64,000 nucleotides of DNA from contig CM041298.1 in the NCBI GenBank assembly GCA_023052935.1, forward strand, positions 52,893,813-52,957,812, in the 5' to 3' direction. The position numbers and the translations under genes are program-made. Below the pieces are notes generated by a model. The model did no database searches and was not told the origin of the DNA. It saw only the letters and a list, made by a program, of their open reading frames with translations. The stretch comes from Piezodorus guildinii (Eukaryota > Arthropoda > Insecta > Hemiptera > Pentatomidae). Below are positions 22,694 through 34,142 of this stretch, piece after piece; positions within the stretch are counted from its first letter, which is position 1; every line of letters starts with the position of its first letter.

Positions 22694-25387
22694 GTGTAAA
22701 GCCCCTAGCCATCCTTTTGTGGAACGCTAACGGCCTACTCAACCACCGTGACGAACTGGACATTTTCCTCCATGACAACCATATTGACGTAGCTCTCTTG
22801 ACTGAAACGCACTTTACACAACGAACACGTTTTTACATACGTGACTACACCACATATAGATCGGACCACCCAGACAACACTTCCCATGCCGGGTCATGCA
22901 TCCTTATCCATAAATCCTTGCCTCATTCCCTTATTCCTTCTACTCCAACTGACGCCATACAATCAACCTCAGTGACCATTCCAACTCGTCCTTTTCATCT
23001 CACCCTCTCAGCTGTATATTGTCCTCCTGGTGTTTCCCTTTCCTATAACCAACTTGAAACCCTGTTTCGATCCCTCGGACCGCGCTTTATCGCTGGAGGA
23101 GACTATAATGCTAAACACCAACGGTGGGGTTGCCGCACTTCCAACTCCCGAGGTAATCTCCTTTCTAGTGTCTCTATTTCCCATAGCTATACTGTCCTCT
23201 CACCTTTGAATCCCACGTATTGGCCGACATCCTTAAAAAAAAAAACCTGATATCCTGGACATATTTATCACCTCACAAATTTCCTCCTCCCAAACCACAA
23301 TCAGATCACTGAACGACCTTTCATCAGATCATAGCCCGGTTTTGCTTTCCTTACATTCCAGTTTTGTTCCTCAACCCCTTCCACCTACATTGATCAATGG
23401 ACGAGTAAACTGGGACATATTTCGACTTGACCTGGAAAGCAAATTGGACTTGAACACTCCACTCAAGACAAACAATGATATTGATACAGCTGTTAAAAAA
23501 CTGACTGACTCCATAACTTGTAGTATAATTGACAACACAAAGACCACCAACATTAATGACACTCAACATACAGATCTGCCACAGCACATTCGATTCTTAT
23601 TAAAGGAAAAGCGCAGAGCGAGATCGAAGTGGCATAAGACTCGATACCCAACTGACAAAACTTATTATACCAAACTAACTAACAAACTCAAGTCGGAAAT
23701 AAAAACATACAAAATTCAAAATTTACTCAGATTTACTGAAAACCTTACTACAACAGACAAATCATTATGGACAACCACAAAAAAACTACTTAAGTTCAAA
23801 GACTGTAACCATCCACTCTTGACTGAAAACCAAATCTGGACAAGAACTGACGAAGAGAAAGCTCAGATATTCGGACAACATCTTTACAATACTTATACTC
23901 CACATCCAGATATCCTTAACCCCAATCACCTTAAAATGATAGAAGAAGACCTAACTATTCCCCTCCCAATGACCCTTCCACCTAAAGCATTCCATCCTTC
24001 CGAAATATCCAATATCATTCACAGATTACCTGCCCGAAAAGCTCCTGGCCATGACTTAATCACTTCCTATATCTTGAAGCATCTCCCTCAAAAAGCCATT
24101 CTATTCCTTACCTACATCTATAATGCCGTACTCCGTACTACTTATTTTCCTGCCTCCTGGAAATTGTCCATAGTAAAAATGATCCCTAAACCCAAAAAGT
24201 CACCTGAAAATCCATCTTCCTACCGTCCCATTTCTCTTTTATGTATAATGGGTAAAATTCTAGAAAAACTCCTTCTGAAACGTATATATCCAATCCTTGA
24301 TTCCCATCATATTATTCCAGATCATCAATTCGGTTTCCGTACATCTCACTCCACTATCCAGCAATGTCATCGTGTGGTTGATGTTGTCTCCTCTGCGTTG
24401 GAGCGCGGATTGTACTGCACGGGAGCCTTTCTCGATGTAGAACAGGCCTTTGACCGAGTCTGGCACCCTGGATTGCTTTACAGGCTCCGTCTATTCCTCC
24501 CTCCTACCTATTTTCTTATTATCCAGTCCTACCTCGCTGATAGATCTTTCAAAATAAATCACAATCGTTCCTATTCCTCCCTGTTTTCTCACTCTGCTGG
24601 TGTTCCTCAAGGCAGCATCCTAGGACCTGTTCTTTATACAGTCTATACAGCTGATATCCCAACCCATCCTAACACATTCCTTTCTACCTATGCTGATGAC
24701 ACGTGTGTGCTATCAGTAGATAATGATCCAGTTACTGCCTCCCACACTCTTCAATCCCACATCCGAGACCTTGAAGTATGGTGCCAGAATTGGAGGATTA
24801 AAATTAATTCTAACAAATCCCACCAGATAACCTTTACCCTTCGTCGTAAACCAATGACTTCCTGCCCTACAGTATCCTTTAATGACACTCCACTAGCCCC
24901 TGTTGAACAGATTCGATACCTAGGACTCCACCTTGACAAACGTCTAACTTGGAACCCCCATACAAGACTTAAACGACAAGAAACTGCCCGACGTTTTCGA
25001 CTACTTCAACACTTACTGGACAAACGCTCCAAACTTCCACTTAATTACAAAAGACTCATTTATATGACCATCATAAGACCGATATGGACTTACGGAGTAG
25101 AGCTATGGGGCTCTCCTAAACCATCGAATTCCTCTCGTATCCAGTCCTTACAATCCAAAATCCTTCGGAAAATCCTCAATGCTCCTTATTTTGTCACAAA
25201 CACACTCATTCATAAAGACCTTAATATTCCATATGTTGCTGACTTAGCCCGAACCAGGTACCATTCCTTCCATGAAAAGCTCCATTCCCACTACAATCCA
25301 TTAGTTTCAGTCCTTGCTTCATCTTCAATCCCTGATAATCCTCCGAGGCGTCTGAAAAGAAGATGGCCACGGGACCTTCTAGTTTAG
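22690..25387 (+). pseudogene. Jockey ORF2 (AP endonuclease + reverse transcriptase), one frameshift
   Basis: ORF2 nicks target DNA and copies the element RNA by target-primed reverse transcription. The start ATG (22690) overlaps the ORF1 stop. The endonuclease domain shows WNANGLLNH near the N-terminus, then LLTETHF, GGDYNAKH and, after the frameshift, SSDHSPVLLS. The frameshift lies in eleven adenines at 23235-23245. The RT domain follows: APGHDLI, then SSYRPISLL, GAFLDVEQAFDRVWH, SAGVPQGSILGP, the catalytic TYADDTC (about 24690) and YLGLHLDKRLTW. The C-terminus ends RRWPRDLLV at 25387. Repairing one base would give about 898 codons, the normal size for the clade. Both catalytic domains look intact at motif level. 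Confidence 0.92.
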
Positions 25388-25537
25388 AGTGTTTTTAGAG
25401 TGCTGCCACTGGGTAGTGTCTCTACATGTATTTCATGACAGTTTTACATATTACCATCACATTTACTAGATGTATTTTTATTTAATACAGTTGTAAATAT
25501 CAATAAATATGTTAAAAAAAAAAAAAAAAATTTAAGT

Positions 25538-25830
25538 TGGAACTATGAGAGGGATTAATTAGGAAACCTAGTGAGGGACGTGGCTAGTGAAGCAGAAGCA
25601 ACCGCGGTGCTCGGTCAATGTGACTTCACTTCAATTGCCCAAATCGAACCCACCATTTCACCTTGTGTTCCACAACAATTCTCTGTTTCAAATAAAGTTA
25701 TATACATTGAAGAATCTTTGTATAAGCTCATAAGCTTAAAATTTGTTTGTTTCAAAAATAAATAAAAGTAAATTTCTTCGAATTTCTTTTTGTCCTTTGA
25801 GCTTTACCGAGAATATAAAAAACCTGAACC
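25538..25830. other. Spacer, nothing recognised
   Basis: No gene or repeat family recognised downstream of the Jockey element. Confidence 0.5.
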
Positions 25831-26125
25831 TGTTCCACTACATCCCATGAAGGGTCTTGGACTCTGTACATATAGAGATTCGTACTGTTTCTGGAACAAC
25901 GAACATGCAACAAGGTGATTAAGCGTTTATCACGCTTATTCGGTGTTTTTTTTTCCCCCAATCTTTTGGTTACCCATTTCATTGAGGCTGAGGCTGGCCA
26001 AGATGGTGGTATACATGCCCCTACGTCGCGCCCCTACTAAACTAACAGAATAAATAATATTCTGTCATACCCGGGATTCGAATCCAGGACACCGATAACA
26101 TTACTCTATTCTCTAGACCACGCCG
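25831..26125 (-). repeat. SINE1, tRNA-derived SINE
   Basis: The minus strand starts GGCGTGGTCTAGAGAATAG (A-box region) and has a B box GGATTCGAATCCC at about 26070. The body follows (GACAGAATATTATTTATTCTG) and ends with the CATATAGAGATTC word (plus strand) and a terminal CATCCCATGAAGGGTCTTGG. It is the longest of the three SINE1 copies, at ~295 bp. Confidence 0.85.
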
Positions 26126-26139
26126 AGATAAAACAAAAT

Positions 26140-26860
26140 AAAAAAAATTAGTGTGGGAGCAAACAACGTTCACTTACCTTGACTATCAAAATCGATTAAA
26201 GAACTATTTAGTAAACTGAATTAAAAATTTGTTAATGTTGTTTTAAATAAAAAGATTATTCAATTTCGTTGGAAACATATGATTTAGATTAAATAATATA
26301 GCAATATCAAATTGACACGCAAAATTATCACAAAATAATTTAAAGCCCTGTTTGTCACATTACATTGCCTTTTACAACTTTGTATATAAGATAATATTTT
26401 CTGCAATCTTTAGTCTTTCAAAGGTATATTATACATTTATGCTGTTGTTAATATGTTCAAAAACCAAAAATTACATCAAACAAAATATTTTCACTTTAGT
26501 AGGTTATCAAATTCTTTCAACTTTTATAATTAGCCGTTTTATATGAGTCCTAATAAGATGATGTAGATAATTTTTACAAAATCAAAGGTAACTTAGAGTA
26601 ATAAAATTAAAAATATCGGCATTTAATCCTTGTTAATAATCTATTTGAATCAGAATTTTACATCAATACGGCGAGTTTGATCGAAATCGTTTGAGCCGTT
26701 TTCGAGAAATTCGTAAAACCATTTGATTTTGGTGAAAACGTTTATGTAACTTCTCAGGCAAATACGCTTTTAAAATATGAAATTTCAGTATTACAAAACA
26801 TATCGTTTTTGTGCTAGACTTATAACCCACACCTACTGGCAGACATTTTTATGCGACTTG
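26140..26860 (-). repeat. Family A repeat, diverged minus copy
   Basis: It begins at AAATTAGTGTGGGAGCAAAC with TTCACTTACCTTGACTATC, then the family body (TTTTCGAGAAATTCG, GGTATATTATACAT, TAATCTATTTGAATC). Older than the copies at 27250 and 30655. Confidence 0.65.
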
Positions 26861-26984
26861 GTTTAGAATGAATAAAGTTGCCAATATAAGACATTGGTTT
26901 TAGATGTTCATAGATGGTAAAAAAATTATTTGTTATTAGGTAATTTATTTATGTTTTTAACTTCCATACTGCAAACATTCATCT

Positions 26985-27215
26985 ATTCTATACCAAACGA
27001 TCAACTCCCAACACCCTCCCTATATTTACAATGTACTGTAGTTCAAACCCTCAATTTATCCACTAGAGACGAGACCCCGTCTATCCAACCTTATACCCCC
27101 TCCTAAAGAAAAAATGATGAATATCAAACATCCCTCATGCTCCCTTTCTCTCTGCATTAAAATACCTTCATTCTAGTTCCTTATAACACTCCAAAATGAC
27201 GCTGTCTGATAATGA
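26985..27215 (+). mobile_element. CR1/Daphne-like LINE, small fragment
   Basis: A degenerate, non-open stretch that aligns with the ORF2 tail seen at 13505-14760 (minus): AACACCCTCCCTATATTTAC, CCACTAGAGACGAGACCCCG and CATCCCTCATGCTCCCTTTC. About 230 bp with internal stops. Confidence 0.65.
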
Positions 27216-27247
27216 AATGGTTTTAGTTGGATTGTATTCAATATTTT

Positions 27248-28127
27248 TTTTACTTTCGCTTACTATATATAGTAAGGGAAAGTATTGCGATCGTGAAAAT
27301 TTTCTAATTCCAGTTTTCAACGGAAATACACATTTTAGGGTCCCTTGAGTCCAAATAACCAACTCCTGCGGTATGTGGTAACTCCCGGACGGAAAAGGTA
27401 AGTCCTATGAAACTGAAATTTCATATTTAAGACAAATATACGCCCAAGACGTTACAAAACCTTTTTCATCAAAATGAGCTTACCAAAAGATCCACTTTAT
27501 AACATGCATTTTGCACCTATTTTCGATTTTCTCAAAAACGGTTCCGACGATTTTGATTAAACTTCCTATATCGATGTGAAATTTAATAGGCTTTAATATC
27601 ATGTAGTTTTCATTCTGATTAAAATGGTCTGACAAGGCTTTAATACCGATATTTTACATTTTTTTTTCCTGTAAAGTACCTTTAATTTTGTAGATTTTAT
27701 AAAAATAAATACATTATCTTGTTACCACCGATGTAAAACAAATAAATATATAAGTTGAACGAATTCGATATCTAACTAAAGGAGAAAACTGAAAAAATAT
27801 TTTTTTAATGCAATTTTTTTATTTTAAACATAGCAACAGTAATATCCACGTATAATATACCGTTGGAAAGCTAAAGCTTTCAGAATAAATATTATCTAAT
27901 TCACAAACTTGTAAAAGTTAATAAAGAGTGATGAAGAGCAGATAAAACTGATTATTTTAAATAATAATATAATAGATTTTTTAATAAAACACATGTTTCT
28001 ATACAAATTCAATTTAATTAATTCTTTAATAGTTTTACGTATTTTTATCTCTAACTGTATTTGAAAATTCTTTCATTGATTTTAAAAATGGAGGTAAGTG
28101 AAAGTCGTGTGTTGCCCGCACCAGATT
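27248..28127 (+). repeat. Family A repeat, full-length (~880 bp)
   Basis: It starts TTACTTTCGCTTACTATATATAGTAAGGGAAAG, where CTTTC-CTTAC and GTAAG-GAAAG form a short hairpin. It passes through GGGTCCCTTGAGTCC, TTTTCTCAAAAACGG and GGTCTGACAAGGC. It ends GGAGGTAAGTGAAAGTCGTG then TGTTGCCCGCACCAGATTT. It is one of two copies retaining both ends and has no ORF. Confidence 0.85.
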
Positions 28128-28354
28128 TGTTCATATGTTTTGTTGAGTCAAAGCTCGTAGGTTCACTTTGTCTGAGTAAAACTACACTCTGGGTTGTACT
28201 GTATATACGATCACTTGAAAAAAGGCTCGCAATTCTCGAAGAAAAATAAATCCAGGAAGAAATAAAGTCCCGGTTAAAGGTGGGAAATGCGTGCTATTAT
28301 TCAGTTGCTAAATTACTTAGCTCGCGGCTTCTGTCTAAAAACTGAAAGGTTAGA
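28128..28354. other. Spacer, nothing firm
   Basis: Possibly the upstream, unreadable part of the RTE fragment that follows. No recognisable frame. Confidence 0.35.
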
Positions 28355-28640
28355 ATTTATAAAACGATTATTCTTTCGACGGTTCATTACGGATGTGAAA
28401 CGTGGCCGCTTACTCTGAAGGATGAACAACGGCTTAAGGTTTTTGAAAATAAGGTTGTATAAAGTTGGTATTCGCTGATCCGACTGGTAGGCGTCCGAAA
28501 GTTAGGCCGAAACGTCGATGGGAGGATTGCGTTAAGGATGATCTCGGGATCTTGGGCTTGAACGGTGAACATTGGACGAGTCTGTGCAGGCGCAGTTTGG
28601 TGGTATCGGCATCGAACCTTCGGGTTCGGTAAGCCTATTA
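28355..28640 (+). mobile_element. RTE-like LINE, 3' end
   Basis: The plus strand reads YGCETWPLTLKDEQRLKVFE (28390-28455) and, after a frame break, ADPTGRRPKVRPKRRWEDC then GEHWTSLCRRSLVVSASNL. It ends in (TTA)n at 28636-28652. It is the same family as 4855-5125 and slightly longer at the 5' side. Dead copy. Confidence 0.82.
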
Positions 28641-28652
28641 TTATTATTATTC

Positions 28653-29020
28653 TTATATATTTAGACTCTGCTACCAGCTCATTTGTTTTTCATTTCATTC
28701 AACACAATTATCTTCTGATAATTATTTTCATCCTTAATTGTATATATAATTAATTATATTCCTTTTGTCTGTTGGCCAGATATGTTGTATATTTTAACTG
28801 TACATTGTGACTTAGTCCATCGCCCATGGCATAGCAATAATTATATTAAATAATATAGTAAAACCTATATTATGGTTTTTCATTCACTGACCGCCACCTG
28901 GCCTAATTTCCTTCTTAATCTCTCTACTTCCATTATCGGTATTCATTATGATTAGTATAATTCGACATATTGAATAATTAGCTTTAACATTGTGTTGGTT
29001 TTATCTTCAGTGAAATAATA
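28653..29020. other. AT-rich spacer, nothing recognised
   Basis: No gene or repeat family recognised. Confidence 0.5.
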
Positions 29021-29165
29021 GGGGTACTCACTACGTTTGCTATAGCATGCTATTTGTGCTATTGTGCTAAACCCATCAATTTTATACAGGAAATAACCGT
29101 AGAAACTCGACGGGTTTAGCAAAATAACACAAATAGCATGCTATAGCAAACGTAGTGAGTACCCC
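29021..29165. mobile_element. 145 bp near-palindromic MITE, copy 1
   Basis: Its ends are GGGGTACTCACTACGTTTGC and the exact inverse. The inverted repeats run for about 54 bp each (to GTGCTAAACCC / GGGTTTAGCAAAA) around a ~37 bp loop. TA is present on both sides (29019-29020, 29166-29167), consistent with a Tc1/mariner-type TA target. No coding capacity. Confidence 0.92.
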
Positions 29166-29559
29166 TAATGTGACAGGGCTTGTTAGCTGCCGAATTATAA
29201 AAATGTTTTGCTCAACAGTACCTTGTATTTTACAATATCATTATTTTTTAACAATTTTATTCGGTCATATTATAATCTGTCCTAATTAGGACATTAATAA
29301 TAACGATAAATTACAATATTCATATAATATTAAAAAAACTTCGGCGGTACACATGCTAAAATGGGAACGTCTTAATATTAGTAATAATAATAAAAAAGGT
29401 AGATACTATTTATGTAATACGACCACCTATCATTGGGAATTCGACTGTTGGAGGGCTCTCTTCATAAATAAATCGTTATTTATATGTACATAATAATTCG
29501 TTATAATAGTTATTGTTATTTATTCATTTTACGTCACTTTATGCTACTATGGCTTATCT
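29166..29559. other. AT-rich spacer with a LINE-tail scrap
   Basis: Bases 29240-29300 carry the inverted LINE 3' tail word (ATAATCTGTCCTAATTAGGAC). No gene. Confidence 0.45.
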
Positions 29560-29730
29560 ATGCATCAATGGGAGTCCTAAATTTTTCCTATCCAGGTTTA
29601 ATTATGAAGGGATATTTAACGAGTACCGAACATTGCACAGGCTCGGGACCACCTTTTTATGTCCTCTCCGAAGGATTCCCAGCTCAAGGAAGCCTCCTCA
29701 AATTCAGAAAGATATTCAGATATTTTTAAA
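29560..29730 (-). repeat. SINE2 fragment (minus)
   Basis: The minus strand reads GGAGAGGACATAAAAAGGTG, then GTCCCGAGCCTGTGCAATGT and CCTGGATAGGAAAAATTTAG, matching SINE2 at 19880-20010. Confidence 0.75.
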
Positions 29731-29859
29731 TTCTAGAATAATATTGTAGAATAAACATGGTTCTCATGCATGCCTCGCCATATTGTGAGAACAGATACTA
29801 GACCTTAAGTAGAACAAAAACGTTTATATGGCCCATAATACGATTCTCAGCAAAGTTAT

Positions 29860-30345
29860 ATTAGAAAAGTTAAAAACCTGACAAACAATAGGCTACCATA
29901 TTTATTAAGTAACAAACTTGTTAAACAAAAGGTATAATGGATAAAGAGAAATAGCAGAAAACATATTATTGACATAGACATTAAACTTGATAATAAAAAT
30001 AAATGGGATTTATTCCTACAGGAATTGAAGAGAATCGTTAACAGAAATTTATAGATTAAAATATGTACAAAAGGCTTCAGTTTCGGAAAAAATGTATCTG
30101 TATAAAAACTTAAGTTATGATTATGGAAACCATTACCTTGATGATACTAAAATAAATATTAATAGGGTAAAATGGGTATTCAAAGTTAGATGTGAACTTC
30201 TTTATCTGAACTATAACAGATTATATTCTAATAGAAGTGTGATGTGTTCTTTGTGCAATAAAAGAGAATAAAAAAATAAACTTCATTTCCTGGCTGCATA
30301 TCTGATTCTTTCTAAAATTGGAAAAAATTGTTTTGGAATGAGTTC
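29860..30345 (+). pseudogene. LINE ORF2 C-terminal remnant
   Basis: A broken plus-strand reading includes YKNLSYDYGNHYL, then VKWVFKVRCELLYLNYN and a zinc-knuckle-like end (CSLCNK...LHFLAA, 30250-30300). The last segment resembles the C-x2-C...H-F-x3-C region common at the end of LINE ORF2 proteins. Several stops are present. Clade not determined. Confidence 0.5.
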
Positions 30346-30400
30346 TCTAAAAGTTGGCGATGTGATAAAATGTCTCAATGGCAATAACTGGTTGTCAATA

Positions 30401-30545
30401 GGGGTACTCACTACGTTTGCTATAGCATGCTATTTGTGCTATTGTGCTAAACCCATCAATTTTATACAGGAAATAACTGTAGAAACTCGACGGGATTAGC
30501 AAAATAACACTAATAGCATGCTATAGCAAACATAGTGAGTACCCC
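30401..30545. mobile_element. 145 bp near-palindromic MITE, copy 2
   Basis: Same length and ends as copy 1, with a few substitutions (for example CATAGTGAGT at the right end). TA occurs on both sides (30399-30400, 30546-30547). Confidence 0.92.
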
Positions 30546-30654
30546 TATTATACAATTTTTGTAAAATAGCCTGAGAATTCGTGACTATTGTATGATTTTA
30601 CTGATTGGCTCCGGACTGACGGTCTAAAAGACCATAGTTCTACAATTGTTTTTA

Positions 30655-30777
30655 CTTTCACTTACTATATATAGTAAGGGGAAGTATTACGATCGTGAAA
30701 ATTTTCGAATTCCAGTTTTCAACGGAAATACACGTTTTAGGGTCCCCTGAGTCCAAATAACCAAGGCCCGCAAAAAG

Positions 30778-30840
<63 letters not shown>

Positions 30841-31612
30841 TGTGTGTGTGGTAACTCCCGAGCGGAAACGGTAACTCCTATAGAACTGAAATTTCATATT
30901 TAAGACAAGTATGCGCCCGAGACGTGACAAAACTTTTTTTCATCAAAATGAGCTTACCAGAAGAGGCACTTTATACCATGCATTTTGCACCTTTTTTCGA
31001 TTTTCTCGAAAACGGTTCCGACGATTTTGATTAAACTCGCTATATCGATGTAAAATTTGATGAGCTTTAATATCATGTAGGTTTTATTTGGATAAAAATG
31101 GTCTGACAGGGCTTAAATGCCGATATTTTACATTTTCTTCCCCTAAAGTATCTTTAATTTTGTAGATTCAATAATAATAACTAGATTATATTGTTAACGC
31201 TGATGAAAAGCAGGTAAATATATAAATTGAATGAATTCGATACCTAACTAAAGGAGGAAACTGAAAACATATTTTTTTTTAGTGCAATTTTTCGTTTTTG
31301 AACATAAGAGCAGTAATATACATGTATGATATACCGTTGGAAAGCTAAAGATTTTAGAAAAAATATTATCTCATACACAAGCTTTTAAAAGTTAATAGAG
31401 AGTGATAAGAAGCCGATAAAACTAACTGATTGTTTTAGATAGTAATATAATAGATTTTTTAATTAAACACATGTTTCTATAGAAATTTAATTTAATTAAT
31501 TCTTTAATAGTTTCACGTATTTTTATCTCTAACTGTATTTGGAAAATCTTTCATTGATTTTAAAAATGGAGGTAAGTTAAAGTCGTGTGTTGCCCGCACC
31601 TGATTTTTTTAT
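30655..31612 (+). repeat. Family A repeat, full-length with expanded (TG)n
   Basis: It starts TTACTTTCACTTACTATATATAGTAAGGGGAAG. It ends GGAGGTAAGTTAAAGTCGTG then TGTTGCCCGCACCTGATTTTTT. A (TG)n tract at 30779-30849 explains its greater length compared with the copy at 27248. The MITE copy 3 is inserted directly at its right edge. Confidence 0.88.
30779..30849. repeat. (TG)n microsatellite inside family A
   Basis: About 30 TG units with a single GAGTG interruption. Shorter CA/TG tracts occupy the same place in the copies at 3600, 17527 and 44386, so this is an intrinsic feature of the family. Confidence 0.95.
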
Positions 31613-31616
31613 ATAA

Positions 31617-31761
31617 GGGGTACTCACTACGTTTGCTATAGCATGCTATTTGTGCTATTGTGCTAAACCCATCAATTTTATACAGGAAATAACTGTAGAA
31701 ACTCGACGGATATAGCAAAATAACACAAATAGCATGCTATAGCAAACGTAGTGAGTACCCC
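31617..31761. mobile_element. 145 bp near-palindromic MITE, copy 3
   Basis: Same length, ends and orientation as copies 1 and 2. The right flank is TA; the left flank reads AA, so the TA duplication is imperfect here. It sits immediately after the end of a family A repeat. Confidence 0.9.
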
Positions 31762-32920
31762 TATTGTAATATTTGTTTTGTTGTTGTAATATGCTTAATG
31801 AAATAGAAGACAGTTATCTATCTATCTTTCTGATACGATTCTCAACGGTCAGGGATGAAAATCAAATTTTAGGTATTATACATGGTTTTCATCAAAAATA
31901 TTCAAATATATCGACTTATTAAAAAGCAAGTGGTACCAAGCCAAATGACAGGAGACAAAATTTCCCTGTGAGTGTCGCATTAAGTAATGCATAAAATTAT
32001 ATTTCTAGGAGTTATTACTCTTATATCGTTAGGGTTATGCTTTTCCGGATCTCTGGAAAACGTTTTTATTTAATGAGCTTTTCAGTAGTGCAAAACACTT
32101 GCCTTCATTGACGAATCAAGGATGGGAGGAGGCAATGTTAGAAAAAAAAAAAAAAGGAAAATAAGAACAATTTAGATATAGTGGCCGGTCGTTGACTGCA
32201 AAATGGGAAAAGATGTAAGATTTGCGTATAAAGGGTTGCGATAGGAAAACTTCCCGACCCGGAGAGATAGTTCTTTACAAAACCCAGGTCGTAAAGGATT
32301 CTAAGGAAATTCATCATCGGAAAATTCAGTTGGTCCGATATTACTACCTTCCAAGAGGGCTCATAGATATTTAAAGCCAGTAGATACACTCATTCATCAA
32401 CCTTTTGTTACGATTTCAATATTAAAACCTGTAATAGATGTGGGAAAATATTTGTAGAATAATTGAAAGTTGGGAAATTCAGAAGGAAAATAATGAACTG
32501 TAACTATTTAGGTAGCCCCGAAGATGGTCGCTTTATTGGTAATTAGCGATTCATCTTCTCCTCTACAAGCATTGCCTCTAAGCTTGAATTTCCTTCGCTG
32601 GGCAATTACACTTCTGTAGTAGGCCCTTACATCTGCTTGACTTATACGTGCTTCAATTATTTTTACTTTTTTCTTTCCTTTTCTCTCTTTTCCCTTTAGA
32701 GGTTGTGTTTCTCTTCTAAATAATTAATATTAACATAGTTAATAATAACATAAATTATTATTAACTATTTCTACTATTCGATAATTTTATGGAAACTGAT
32801 GATATCAAGTACAAGTTGTGCGAAGCATGCAATCTGTTTTTCATTCTGTTTCGTATCACGGATATGTTATTATGGTTGTATAAAACTAGTCAATTCTTTA
32901 AGAATGGAGAAATCAACTCT
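31762..32920. other. Spacer, nothing recognised
   Basis: About 1.15 kb without a recognisable gene, repeat end or RNA. A slightly GC-richer stretch at 32160-32400 has no readable frame of known type. Confidence 0.5.
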
Positions 32921-33718
32921 AATATGAGGCATGTTTTTTAAGTAAGTACCGTTTTGGAATTAAAAAAGACGTGCAAAGATATCGCAATAATTTTATTTTT
33001 ACATGAAATCCTGTACTTTAATCTACTTTTCTACATAATTTCCTTGAATTTTGAGGCACTTGTCATGACGCGGCACCAGTTTTTTAATACCCTCCTCAAA
33101 AAATTCTGCCGCCTGACTAGTTAACCACTGCATCACAAATGTTTTGACTTCGTTATCGTCTTGAAGATTGTCTCATTACGAGGCAGAAACTCCACTAGCA
33201 ATACTCCTTTTCTGTCCCAAAAAACGGTGCACATGATTTTCCGAGCAGAAATTGTTTGCTTAAACTTCACTCTTTTGGGTGATGATGACTGTCGCCATTC
33301 CATGGATTGTTGTTTTGATTCTGGTGTGACGTAGGCCACCCATGTTTCGTCACCAGTAACAATTTAGTCTAAAAAATCTTCAACTTCATTGTGGTACCGC
33401 TCAAGGAAAGTCAATGCACTGCCTATACGTTGGGTTTTGTGCAAATCCGTCAACATTTTTGGAACCCAACGTGAACCAAATTTCCGGTAATTCAAGTTCT
33501 CGGTCACAATGCGATATAAAACACTACGAGAATATTGAGGACAGCAGTCGGACAATGATGAAATTGTAAAGCGTCTGTTTTCTCTAACCTTTTCGTCCAC
33601 TTTCTGCACCAAATCTTCATTAACGACCGAAGGACGCCCACTCCGTATATCATCATGCACATTTGTCTCACCCATTTCCTTACCATTCCATCACTCATAA
33701 TGTTTTGTCCGTAAACTT

Positions 33719-33722
33719 CAAC
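33719..33722. repeat. LTR-element target duplication CAAC, left
   Basis: CAAC directly precedes the left LTR edge (AGTTAACG) and recurs at 37341-37344 after the right LTR edge (ATAACT). Confidence 0.9.
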
Positions 33723-34128
33723 AGTTAACGAATCACACACAGTGAAGATATTAAAATACTGCTTTTATTATCATAACATAATAAATATTCATAATACAAT
33801 AAACTGTGCTGTGGAGTTAGGGTGACTACAAGTGTACATTCCGAGGTCTCCTTCTATGAGTGTGACACAAGTAAATGTTACAACTAGAGTGATGAGTTTT
33901 GAGGATCAAAAGGTATATATAGCAAGGTTTTGTAGAGGGGATGGGGAAGCGGCACAACAAAGGAAGTACTTCCAGATGTTGGGTTCTGTGTCCTAAGTAC
34001 AGGTATGTGTTCTTTGTCGGTACTTGGCCTGTCCTTTCTAGGTTTATGGGTGACACCCTCAGGTATAGAAAAGGAAGTTGTTAATAATTACTGTATATTA
34101 TTTATAAGTTAAGTCTCATTCTATAACT
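33723..34128 (-). repeat. 3' LTR (406 bp)
   Basis: It is the downstream LTR in minus sense. Compared with the other LTR, visible substitutions are AACG/AATG, TCATAAC/TCAGAAC, CTGTGG/CTGAGG and ATGGGGAAG/ATGAGGAAG. Confidence 0.93.
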
Positions 34129-34142
34129 ACTCTCCCCCTTAA
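34129..34142 (-). promoter_or_regulatory. Polypurine tract
   Basis: The minus strand reads CTTAAGGGGGAGAGT directly before the 3' LTR start AGTTATAG, the expected plus-strand primer site. Confidence 0.75.

Larger units (their letters stand above)
20454..25530 (+). mobile_element. Nearly complete Jockey-clade LINE
   Basis: This is a non-LTR retrotransposon with a 5' UTR (about 20454-21059), ORF1 (21060-22693), ORF2 (22690-25387), a short 3' UTR and a poly-A tail (25514-25530). The word TTTAAGT directly follows the poly-A (25531-25537) and also occurs at 20447-20453. This could be a 7 bp target duplication and would put the start at 20454; in AT-rich DNA this is weak. The only coding lesions I see are one frameshift in each ORF, both in adenine homopolymers. 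Fragments of the same or sister families are at 7550, 8739, 11710, 17800, 18720, 47322 and 63302. Confidence 0.9.
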
